Source: an uncultured Bacteroidales bacterium (GTDB taxonomy: Bacteria > Bacteroidota > Bacteroidia > Bacteroidales > UBA932). From it: a stretch of DNA of 8,800 bases. The stretch lies in assembly GCA_905236955.1 (NCBI GenBank), contig CAJOQW010000095.1, forward strand, positions 1 through 8,800. Direction: 5' to 3'. The notes under the pieces are model-generated. The model was given only the letters and a program-made list of their open reading frames with translations. It ran no database searches and was not told the origin of the DNA. The translations under genes and the position numbers were made by a program. Shown one piece after another: positions 1 through 4,939 of this stretch (its first letter is position 1; each line of letters starts with the position of its first letter).

Positions 1-666
1 GCGGGACATCAGCGAGGAAGTCTTTTCCTGCACAAGTATTTTTCCATAGTCCATGATAATGCATTCGTCCACTATCTTCTCAAGGTCCTGGATTATGTGC
101 GAGGTAAGGAATACGGTTTTGCCTTCCGTCCTGGCGTAATCCCTCAGGATATCGCAGAACAAACGCCTGTAACCAGGATCGAGTCCCAGAGAGAAATCGT
201 CCAGGACCAGTAGGTCGGCATCCTGCGCCAGAATGAGGCCCAGGGCTACCTGCGACCGCTGTCCGTTTGACATGCGGCTGATCTTCTGGCCTGGAGCAAC
301 CTTTATCTTCTCCATGAGAGAATAGTAGGCATCTTTCTTCCACTTGGGAAAGAAAGCGGAGTAGTACTTCTCGATCTGTTCTATGGACATGAAGGAAAAC
401 TGGACATGACCCTCAAGGAGAAGCGCGATACGCGCCCTTGTCTGAGGGGAAAGGCGCTGAACGTCCTCGCCGAAGATCCGGCAGTTCCCTGACTTGGGCT
501 TGAGGTAACCCATAAGGATGTTGATGGTAGTGGTCTTCCCAGTACCGTTCTTTCCGAGCAGCCCCACGATGCTGCCCTCCCGGACCTCGAAATTGAGGTC
601 CTCATATATCATTCTCTTTCCGTAACAGTGAGTAAGATGTTCGCAACTGATTACCGGTTCAGACAT
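1..666 (-). CDS. ABC transporter ATP-binding protein (C-terminal end outside the window)
   Basis: This is the nucleotide-binding subunit of an ABC transporter, which would power a membrane permease from the cytoplasmic face. The first 222 residues are visible and the frame stays open at the left edge; related ATPases are usually 230-300 residues. Walker A is GKNGTGKTT at residues 38-46 (Lys44). The signature is MSNGQ (132-136) in place of LSGGQ. Walker B is LLVLDD (152-157), with Asp157 where the catalytic Glu normally stands, followed by FSLGLDPG. The H-loop His is residue 190 in LTSH. From memory, the LDDFS version recurs in Bacteroidetes exporters of this type, so it need not mean inactivity. 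The ATG at 666 gives a normal N terminus (MSEPVISCEHLTHCYG), and a good promoter lies just upstream. The permease is not visible and probably lies beyond the left edge. The substrate cannot be inferred. Confidence 0.93.
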   Translation of the reverse strand, partial: MSEPVISCEHLTHCYGKRMIYEDLNFEVREGSIVGLLGKNGTGKTTTINILMGYLKPKSGNCRIFGEDVQRLSPQTRARIALLLEGHVQFSFMSIEQIEKYYSAFFPKWKKDAYYSLMEKIKVAPGQKISRMSNGQRSQVALGLILAQDADLLVLDDFSLGLDPGYRRLFCDILRDYARTEGKTVFLTSHIIQDLEKIVDECIIMDYGKILVQEKTSSLMSR

Positions 667-698
667 ATTGAGTTGTTGTTTCTATAAATTGGGGAGTT

Positions 699-729
699 CA
701 AATTTACTCATTTCCGACGGCTCCTGCAA
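699..729 (-). promoter_or_regulatory. Promoter of the ABC ATPase gene
   Basis: On the minus strand a TAAATTTG -7 box (699-706) follows a TTG -33 element (727-729) with a 20-bp spacer, matching the Bacteroidetes TTTG-N19-21-TAnnTTTG pattern. The predicted leader is about 25 nt. This makes the ATPase gene transcribable independently of trpS. Confidence 0.65.
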
Positions 730-743
730 TCATAAAAAATGGG

Positions 744-751
744 TATCTTTG
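744..751 (+). promoter_or_regulatory. Possible -7 box for a short plus-strand ORF
   Basis: TATCTTTG matches TAnnTTTG exactly and lies 7 nt before an ATG at 759. No TTG is seen at the expected -33 distance, so this may be a relic or a chance match. Confidence 0.3.
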
Positions 752-758
752 AACAGAC

Positions 759-857
759 ATGAAAAAACGCGGTAACGATCAAGTTGTCAGTCATCCGGCG
801 CGGAAGCAGTCCCGCCTTCCGGCGGAGACATATGCGTGGGCCTGTCAGATCTGGTAG
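759..857 (+). CDS. Possible 32-residue ORF antisense to the 3' end of trpS
   Basis: A short frame opens with ATG AAA AAA at 759, right behind a TATCTTTG -7 match, and ends at a TAG at 855-857. It overlaps the last codons of trpS on the other strand. The peptide begins MKKRGNDQVVSHPARK and ends AWACQIW; it is basic and resembles nothing I recognise. If the -7 box works, the message would be nearly leaderless. It could instead be the remnant of a lost gene start, with the downstream part replaced or deleted, or simple chance. There is no independent support for translation. Confidence 0.2.
   Translation: MKKRGNDQVVSHPARKQSRLPAETYAWACQIW
812..825 (-). other. Stem-loop downstream of trpS
   Basis: Read on the minus strand, CCGCC-GGAA-GGCGG is a perfect 5-bp GC stem closed by a GNRA-type tetraloop, about 20 nt after the trpS stop codon. 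No U-tract follows, so it is not a classical intrinsic terminator; it could stabilise the mRNA 3' end or be chance. Confidence 0.3.
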
Positions 858-1855
858 AACCCTACCTTCTTATATACCTTGCGGAGCGTCTTGCCGGCGA
901 CATATGAGGCCTTTTCAGCTCCCTTTCGATATACTTCATCAAGGTATGCCTTGTCCTTCATCAGGCGTTCAGCTTCCTCGCGGATCGGCCTGAGCGCTTC
1001 CACGACCGCATCGCCTACAGCCGGTTTGAACACCCCATAACCCTGCCCCGCGAATTCAGACTCAATCTCCGTCATGGTTTTGCCGGTGAGAGTGGAATAG
1101 ATGTTCATCAGATTCGCAACCCCCGGCTTGGCCTCCTTGTCGTACCTGACACAATTCTCCCTGTCGCTGTCGGTTACGGCGCGCTTGAACTTGCGTCGTA
1201 TGTCGTCGGGACTGTCCATGAGGAACACGCAACCGTCCGGAACTGATTTGGACATTTTGTCCCCGGGGGTGGTGAGGCCGTAGATGCGGGCCCCTGTCTT
1301 GGCTATCAAGGGCTCCGGCACCTTGAAGACGTCTCCGTAGATACTGTTGAAACGGATCGCTATGTCGCGGCATATCTCGACATGCTGCTTCTGGTCTTCC
1401 CCGACCGGGACATAATCGGGCTGGTAAAGGAGGATGTCGGCCGCCATTAGCACCGGATATGTGAAAAGCCCTGCATTTATGTTGTTGCTGTATTTGGCGG
1501 ATTTGTCCTTGAACTGGGTCATGCGCGAGAGCTCGCCGAACATGGTATAGCAGTTCAGCACCCAGGCCAGCTGGGAATGGGCGGGGACATGGGACTGAAG
1601 GAAGAGGACGTTCTTTTCGGGATCGAGCCCGCAGGCGATGTACTGAGCCAGCTGGTTGACCGAGCGTTTGCGGAGCTCGGAGGGGTCCTGCCGGACGGTG
1701 ATGGTGTGGAGGTCCGCCATGAAATAGAAACATTCATAGTCGTTCACACGGTCCGCCCAGTTCTTTATGGCTCCGAGATAATTGCCGAGGTGGAGGTCGC
1801 CGCTGGGCTGGATGCCCGAGAGCATTCTTTTTTTCTGTACTTCTTCCATATCCAT
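845..1855 (-). CDS. trpS: Tryptophanyl-tRNA synthetase
   Basis: Cytoplasmic class I aminoacyl-tRNA synthetase that charges tRNA-Trp with tryptophan using ATP. From the chosen start the protein has 336 residues, typical for bacterial TrpS. The ATP-binding HIGH-type motif is HLGN (22-25) within SGIQPSGDLHLGNYLG. The KMSKS loop is intact at 200-204 (GDKMSKS). The family-typical PVGEDQKQHVEICRDIA stretch is also present. A longer reading frame could begin at a TTG at 1879, but that TTG lies inside the -7 promoter box and is unlikely to be transcribed. The ATG at 1855 (or 1849, two codons on) is therefore preferred. Its own strong promoter makes it a separate transcription unit from the dehydrogenase upstream. 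No T-box, trp attenuator or leader peptide is seen in the very short leader. Confidence 0.97.
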   Translation of the reverse strand: MDMEEVQKKRMLSGIQPSGDLHLGNYLGAIKNWADRVNDYECFYFMADLHTITVRQDPSELRKRSVNQLAQYIACGLDPEKNVLFLQSHVPAHSQLAWVLNCYTMFGELSRMTQFKDKSAKYSNNINAGLFTYPVLMAADILLYQPDYVPVGEDQKQHVEICRDIAIRFNSIYGDVFKVPEPLIAKTGARIYGLTTPGDKMSKSVPDGCVFLMDSPDDIRRKFKRAVTDSDRENCVRYDKEAKPGVANLMNIYSTLTGKTMTEIESEFAGQGYGVFKPAVGDAVVEALRPIREEAERLMKDKAYLDEVYRKGAEKASYVAGKTLRKVYKKVGFYQI

Positions 1856-1876
1856 TATAGCTTCTTCAAGGGGAGA

Positions 1877-1908
1877 CAAAGATATCCATTTTCGTCAAGA
1901 TGCGCAAA
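1877..1908 (-). promoter_or_regulatory. Promoter of trpS
   Basis: On the minus strand, TTTG (1905-1908), a 20-bp spacer and TATCTTTG (1877-1884) give a perfect match to the Bacteroidetes -33/-7 consensus. It lies in the gap after the dehydrogenase stop codon. Transcription should begin near 1870, leaving a leader of about 15 nt before the ATG at 1855. This placement rules against the upstream TTG start for trpS. Confidence 0.8.
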
Positions 1909-1920
1909 TCCACCGCCGGG

Positions 1921-2634
1921 TCAGTCGAAAGCGAGCCCGGAATAGCGGCGGATATAGAATTCGTCGATAGTCCCGTTGCCCTCACGGGTTACTATGAAAC
2001 GCACGATCCCGGCGATCTCGTCCGTGGAGATGAGTTCCGAGGGGTCGATGTCCGGGCGCATCTCCTTCACCATTTCGGTCGCGACTCCTCCCGGGCTTAT
2101 GAGGTGGACACGGATGCCGTAAGGCTGCACTTCCTTCGCAAACACTTTGGTGAACCCCCTGAGGGCGTGCTTTGAAGAGGCGTAAACGCTCTGCCCGGGA
2201 TATCCCTTGAAACTCACTACCGAGGCTATGTTGATGACCGTGGGCCTTGACGATTTCTTAAGGGGCTCGAGAGCGGCTTTGCAGAGGAAGAAGGGGGCCT
2301 TTGCATTCACGGCGAAAATGCGGTCCCAATCCTGCGGGGAGACATCAGTGAAAGGGCCCTTCTGCGACAAGCCGGCGCAGTTCACAAGCAGGTCAAGGCC
2401 GCCGAAACGCTCCACGGCCGCGTCTATCACCTTTCGCGCATTCTCCACCTCCGCCAGGTCGCAGGGAAGCTGAAGGCATTCCACCCCGCGGCTTATGGCC
2501 TCTGCTGCAGTCTGTCCGAGGGCGGCGGAATCCCTGCCGACAAGGGCGAGGTTGTATCCGAGCCCCGCAAGTTCCAGTGCTATGGCCTTCCCTATCCCGC
2601 GGGAAGCGCCCGTTACGAGTGCTGTATAATTCAT
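1921..2634 (-). CDS. Short-chain dehydrogenase/reductase (SDR family)
   Basis: NAD(P)-dependent oxidoreductase of the classical SDR family, 237 residues, close to the usual 240-260. The cofactor-binding TGASRGIG motif is at 8-15, NCAG at 85-88, the structural Asn at 110 and the catalytic set Ser138, Tyr151 and Lys155 (YASSK). A PGG follows at 181-183. Arg34, in the GRD stretch after strand 2, suggests a preference for NADPH, as an inference. The many Bacteroidetes relatives are often annotated as 3-oxoacyl-ACP reductase (FabG-like), but the substrate cannot be told from sequence and no fatty-acid genes lie nearby. The ATG at 2634 is firm, because the Rossmann motif begins only seven residues later. 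It stands 5 nt after a perfect -7 box, so the mRNA should be leaderless or almost so. It is divergent from the ohrR-like unit. Confidence 0.92.
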   Translation of the reverse strand: MNYTALVTGASRGIGKAIALELAGLGYNLALVGRDSAALGQTAAEAISRGVECLQLPCDLAEVENARKVIDAAVERFGGLDLLVNCAGLSQKGPFTDVSPQDWDRIFAVNAKAPFFLCKAALEPLKKSSRPTVINIASVVSFKGYPGQSVYASSKHALRGFTKVFAKEVQPYGIRVHLISPGGVATEMVKEMRPDIDPSELISTDEIAGIVRFIVTREGNGTIDEFYIRRYSGLAFD

Positions 2635-2639
2635 ATTTG

Positions 2640-2670
2640 CAAAGTTAACGACGCTTTTTTACCCGGGCAA
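2640..2670 (-). promoter_or_regulatory. Promoter of the SDR gene, giving a near-leaderless mRNA
   Basis: On the minus strand, TTG (2668-2670), a 20-bp spacer and TAACTTTG (2640-2647) match the Bacteroidetes consensus. Only 5 nt separate the -7 box from the start codon, so the predicted start site is at or next to the A of the ATG. Confidence 0.7.
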
Positions 2671-2684
2671 GTTATTTTTTAGAT

Positions 2685-2698
2685 AAATCGCTTGCGAT
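2685..2698 (+). promoter_or_regulatory. Probable OhrR/MarR operator, upstream copy
   Basis: AAATCGCTTGCGAT contains the perfect inverted repeat ATCGC-TT-GCGAT (2687-2698) and overlaps the -33 TTG (2692-2694) of the regulator's own promoter. A second copy in the opposite orientation lies at 2723-2736. Binding here would block RNA polymerase, as expected of an autorepressed MarR-family gene. Confidence 0.6.
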
Positions 2699-2721
2699 AT
2701 AAAAATATTTGCCTATATTTG
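2692..2721 (+). promoter_or_regulatory. Promoter of the small ORF-ohrR-gpx operon
   Basis: TTG (2692-2694), a 19-bp spacer and TATATTTG (2714-2721) match the Bacteroidetes pattern. Transcription should start near 2727, leaving about 40 nt before the 39-codon ORF. The two inverted-repeat operators overlap the -33 element and the expected start site. Confidence 0.75.
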
Positions 2722-2722
2722 C

Positions 2723-2736
2723 ATCGCAAACGATTT
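2723..2736 (+). promoter_or_regulatory. Probable OhrR/MarR operator, downstream copy
   Basis: ATCGCAAACGATTT is the reverse complement of the upstream operator with one mismatch. It starts one base after the -7 box, so it covers the predicted transcription start. The two copies have their centres about 38 bp apart and bracket the promoter. Confidence 0.6.
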
Positions 2737-2769
2737 AATTCAATGTCCAACATTTAAATAAAAGATATC

Positions 2770-2889
2770 ATGACTAAAGAACAAACGATCCAGAGACTTC
2801 AGTTCTACGTGACCAACCTCAGCGCCCAGAGCATGCAGCATCGCATAGAGTGCATCGGGATCCAGAACTGGCTTGCCAAGCAGCTTTAA
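2770..2889 (+). CDS. Small protein (39 residues), first gene of the ohrR-like operon
   Basis: A short frame, ATG at 2770 to TAA at 2887-2889, sits between the operator-flanked promoter and the MarR-family gene, whose ATG follows 3 nt later. That tight spacing suggests translational coupling. The peptide starts MTKEQTIQRLQFYVTNL and ends WLAKQL. It has no membrane segment or signal peptide, looks largely helical, and carries one cysteine (Cys28). I do not recognise the family. Its place ahead of a redox-sensing regulator makes it either a co-induced stress microprotein, a partner of the regulator, or a leader ORF tuning translation of the regulator gene. The coordinates and spacing are seen directly; every role is inference. 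Confidence 0.55.
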   Translation: MTKEQTIQRLQFYVTNLSAQSMQHRIECIGIQNWLAKQL

Positions 2890-2892
2890 ACC

Positions 2893-3345
2893 ATGGCTTA
2901 CGAACAGCTCAGACTCGACAACCAGGTGTGCTTCCGTCTTTATACGGCGGCACGCCTGATCGTACAGAGCTACCAGCCATTCCTGTCCGGACTCGGGATA
3001 ACCTACACCCAGTATCTGGCATTGATGGCCCTTTGGGAAAAATCCCCCCTCAAGGTAAGTGAGATATCCTCCAAACTCAAACTGGAATCCAACACGATGA
3101 CCCCGCTGGTCAAAAGGATGGAGGCCCTTGGGCTCGTGAAAAGGGAAAAGGGCAAGGAGGACGGCCGGGAAACCATAGTTTCCCTTACGGCAAAGGGCAA
3201 GGAGCTCGAAAAGGAAGCCGCCAATGTGCCTTCCTGCCTCACCGGCAGGCTGCACTCATGCGGCATCCAGGACGAGACCCTCATCGCCTTGGTCCCATAC
3301 CTGGATGAGCTGATAAGCAAACTCGAAAAAGGAAACAAAGAATAA
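2893..3345 (+). CDS. MarR-family organic peroxide sensor (OhrR-like)
   Basis: Winged-helix MarR-family repressor of 150 residues, normal length. The N-terminal stretch LDNQVCFRLYTAARLIVQSYQPF closely follows OhrR proteins. Cys13 is in the place of the peroxide-sensing Cys15 of Bacillus OhrR, and Tyr17, Tyr27 and Tyr38 match the tyrosines around it. The wing carries KEDGRETIVSLT (about 88-99), the usual DNA-contacting Asp/Arg region. Two further cysteines, Cys115 and Cys123, lie where 2-Cys OhrR proteins (Xanthomonas type) keep a resolving cysteine, so disulfide sensing is plausible. The known family mechanism is derepression on oxidation by organic hydroperoxide or hypochlorite. The gene lies behind a promoter flanked by two inverted operators and 13 nt before a glutathione peroxidase gene, in the place where ohr would be expected. 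Autoregulation and control of the peroxidase follow from that layout. Confidence 0.9.
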   Translation: MAYEQLRLDNQVCFRLYTAARLIVQSYQPFLSGLGITYTQYLALMALWEKSPLKVSEISSKLKLESNTMTPLVKRMEALGLVKREKGKEDGRETIVSLTAKGKELEKEAANVPSCLTGRLHSCGIQDETLIALVPYLDELISKLEKGNKE

Positions 3346-3358
3346 ACACGAAAAAAAA

Positions 3359-3904
3359 ATGGAAAGGATCTATGATTTCAAAGCCCTGGGCAACAAGGGC
3401 TCCGAGGTGGACTTCGCACAGTTCGAAGGCAAAGTCCTCCTCATTGTCAACACCGCCTCCAAATGCGGTTTCACCCCCCAGTACGACGATCTCGAAGCCC
3501 TCTGGAACAAATACAAGGACAGGGGCCTGCAGGTCATCGGCTTCCCCTGCGACCAGTTCGGCCATCAGGAGCCCGGCTCCGACGAGGAAATCGCCGAATT
3601 CTGCCGTATCAACCATGGTGTAACCTTCCCTCTCATGCAGAAGATCGAAGTCAACGGCCCGGACGCCCATCCGATTTACAAGTACCTCAAGGCCCAGAAG
3701 GGCTTCCAGGGCTTCGGAAAGGGTCCCAAGGCAGCCATGATGAAGATGGTAATGAAAAAGGTCGACCCCGACTTCGAGAACAATTCCGAAATCAAATGGA
3801 ACTTCACCAAGTTCCTCATCTCCAAGGACGGCAGCCGCATCGAGCGCTTCGCTCCCACCATCTCCATGAAGACCGTGGAGCAGGCTATCGAAGAAATGCT
3901 GTAA
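3359..3904 (+). CDS. Glutathione peroxidase family, probably thioredoxin-dependent
   Basis: Cytoplasmic thiol peroxidase of 181 residues that reduces hydrogen peroxide and organic hydroperoxides. The peroxidatic Cys36 lies in NTASKCGFTPQY. The second family motif reads FPCDQFGHQEPG (62-73), with Asp65 in place of the usual Asn; Gln66, Trp147 and Asn148 (WNFTKFL) complete the catalytic tetrad. Cys82 in EFCRINHGVTFP matches the resolving cysteine of 2-Cys (yeast Gpx3-type) enzymes. That, and the family's known habits in bacteria, point to thioredoxin rather than glutathione as reductant. No selenocysteine is used. The segment between HPIYKYLK and WNFTKF (about 111-146) is longer than in the shortest homologues and rich in Lys and Met. 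The gene follows the OhrR-like regulator by 13 nt and ends at a strong terminator, so it is the last gene and likely effector of the operon. Confidence 0.95.
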   Translation: MERIYDFKALGNKGSEVDFAQFEGKVLLIVNTASKCGFTPQYDDLEALWNKYKDRGLQVIGFPCDQFGHQEPGSDEEIAEFCRINHGVTFPLMQKIEVNGPDAHPIYKYLKAQKGFQGFGKGPKAAMMKMVMKKVDPDFENNSEIKWNFTKFLISKDGSRIERFAPTISMKTVEQAIEEML

Positions 3905-3925
3905 ATCCCGGTCGGCATACGTACG

Positions 3926-3961
3926 CTTCTCCCCCGTTTATACGGAGGGAGAAGTTTTTAT
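3926..3961 (+). terminator. Rho-independent terminator of the ohrR-gpx operon
   Basis: CTTCTCCC (3926-3933) pairs perfectly with GGGAGAAG (3947-3954). The stem can extend through CCG/CGG with one bulged A. TTTTTATT follows immediately. It lies 22 nt after the peroxidase stop codon. Confidence 0.9.
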
Positions 3962-3994
3962 TAAACGCAAGTTCCCGGAATAGAAATATTTCCG

Positions 3995-4002
3995 TATTTT
4001 TG
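3995..4002 (+). promoter_or_regulatory. -7 box for the membrane-anchored hypothetical gene
   Basis: TATTTTTG fits TAnnTTTG, 20 nt before the ATG at 4023 and just after the preceding terminator. At -33 only TTC (3972-3974) is found at a 20-bp spacing, so the promoter may be weak or assisted. Confidence 0.5.
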
Positions 4003-4010
4003 AGGAAAGA

Positions 4011-4024
4011 ATCTTCCGGAAGAT
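4011..4024. repeat. Perfect 14-bp palindrome over the start codon at 4023
   Basis: ATCTTCCGGAAGAT is fully self-complementary with no loop. It spans the predicted transcription start region and the first two bases of the ATG at 4023. GGAAG within it could also serve as a weak ribosome-binding site. It could be an operator. The same 12-bp core occurs by codon choice inside the gene near 5773, so chance is possible. Confidence 0.35.
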
Positions 4025-4685
4025 GAAACAGACTATTATCGGTTTTTTCAGCAACCTGCTTTCGGTCATCCTCGGCATAGTCATTACCTTCGCCGTTCAG
4101 GGGAAGATCAACCGCACGCAGGACAGACGTGATGTGGCCTCGGCCCTGGACCTGGTACATACGGAACTGGCCGCCAACATGGCAGACATCGCGACCATGT
4201 CCGACTATCTGCGGGAGGAAAGCGCGGCAGCCGCTTATTTTCTGGAAAGGAGGAATTCAAGGGCGGCCCTTTCCCCGGACTCGGTGGATTTCTACAGCGG
4301 AATCATCATGGCAAACGCCTCGATATCGGTGAGCACGGATGCGCTTGAATTGCTCAAAAGCTCATCCTTGTTCCAGAAAATCGGGAACAACGACCTGTCG
4401 ATGAAGATAATACGTGCATACGATACCTGCGGCGCAATCGTGGATAATATGAACCGGCATCTTACCGAAAGGACCGACCGGTTCGAAAAATCAGTCGATG
4501 CCCGGACAGCAGGACAGTACGCTTCCACAGGGAATATCGACATCCTTGAATTCATGAAAACCCCTTATGGGGTATATGCGCTGAAGTGCGTCGCAAACCA
4601 GGCGGCGCCCGATGAATACAACGACGTTTCGGATGTGAAGGCCGCGCTCGAAGCCATCGAGGAATTCATCAGCCGACCCCTCTGA
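4023..4685 (+). CDS. Membrane-anchored hypothetical protein
   Basis: This 220-residue protein begins with a short amphipathic segment and one hydrophobic helix (about residues 8-26, LLSVILGIVITFAV). A basic stretch GKINRTQDRRD follows, then a soluble, mostly helical, mixed-charge domain. The arrangement suggests a single-pass anchor with the basic side in the cytoplasm, so the helical domain is probably cytoplasmic. The sequence ALDLVHTELAANMADI resembles a type of uncharacterised Bacteroidetes protein with the same N-terminal anchor; that is memory, not a search. No catalytic motif is visible. It has its own -7 box after the gpx terminator and may be co-transcribed with the small ORF 26 nt downstream. 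The function is unknown. Confidence 0.8.
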   Translation: MKQTIIGFFSNLLSVILGIVITFAVQGKINRTQDRRDVASALDLVHTELAANMADIATMSDYLREESAAAAYFLERRNSRAALSPDSVDFYSGIIMANASISVSTDALELLKSSSLFQKIGNNDLSMKIIRAYDTCGAIVDNMNRHLTERTDRFEKSVDARTAGQYASTGNIDILEFMKTPYGVYALKCVANQAAPDEYNDVSDVKAALEAIEEFISRPL

Positions 4686-4711
4686 TTTGGAATCAACAGT
4701 TATTCAAAGAT

Positions 4712-4909
4712 ATGAAAAATAGCACCGCCTCAAAGGTTATCATCGTTCCCCGTCCGCCCGCAGGCGGATCGACCGGATCAACCTCTACCAAAAGCAATAC
4801 GGCAGAGTGTCCCGAAACCGTAAACAAGACCAGCGCCAGCACCCAGGCCGATCCCGTTGCAGAAGAACCTGCAAAGGGAGTCAAGAAGGAGTCCTCGAAG
4901 GAAGAGTAA
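4712..4909 (+). CDS. Small low-complexity hypothetical protein (65 residues)
   Basis: The frame runs from an ATG at 4712, preceded by AAAGAT, to a TAA at 4907-4909, 26 nt after the previous gene. The product is hydrophilic and rich in Ser, Thr, Pro, Glu and Lys, with no membrane helix or signal peptide, and should be disordered. It contains RPPAGGSTGSTS near residues 14-25, one Cys, and an acidic/basic C-terminal tail ending KKESSKEE. Nothing in it is recognisable. The lysine-rich start, the position behind a co-oriented gene and the absence of any better frame favour a real small gene, but the composition also suits an untranslated frame. Confidence 0.45.
   Translation: MKNSTASKVIIVPRPPAGGSTGSTSTKSNTAECPETVNKTSASTQADPVAEEPAKGVKKESSKEE
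4753..4768. repeat. GC-rich hairpin inside the 65-codon ORF
   Basis: TCCGCC-CGCA-GGCGGA is a perfect 6-bp stem with a 4-nt loop. It encodes the RPPAGG stretch of the small ORF. Short hairpins of this TCCGCC...GGCGGA type can be dispersed in Bacteroidetes genomes, but only this copy and a looser relative at 812-825 are seen here. Confidence 0.4.
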
Positions 4910-4921
4910 GGGATTCCCCTT
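4908..4921. terminator. Weak convergent stem-loop
   Basis: AAGGG-ATTC-CCCTT forms a 5-bp stem between the convergent 65-codon ORF and the OmpA-domain gene, starting at the last bases of the ORF's stop codon. Neither strand has a proper U-tract, so termination here is uncertain. Confidence 0.25.
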
Positions 4922-4939
4922 CTTCAGGCCGATATCAAC

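Noticed and set aside
1062..1733. A 223-codon open frame antisense/out of frame within trpS
   Set aside because: It shares the strand of trpS but in another frame, is Pro/Arg/His-rich without any domain, and trpS is unambiguous with intact motifs.
1856..1879. TTG start for trpS giving eight more residues
   Set aside because: The TTG is part of the -7 box TATCTTTG, so the mRNA would start after it; the family needs no such extension.
2740..3255. A 171-codon minus-strand frame opposite the OhrR-like gene
   Set aside because: It mirrors a well-supported gene, has no promoter of its own, and its composition follows from the opposite coding strand.
3463..4026. A 187-codon plus-strand frame overlapping the peroxidase gene
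   Set aside because: It is a +2-frame shadow of the glutathione peroxidase, rich in Arg/Pro, and it runs through the strong terminator.
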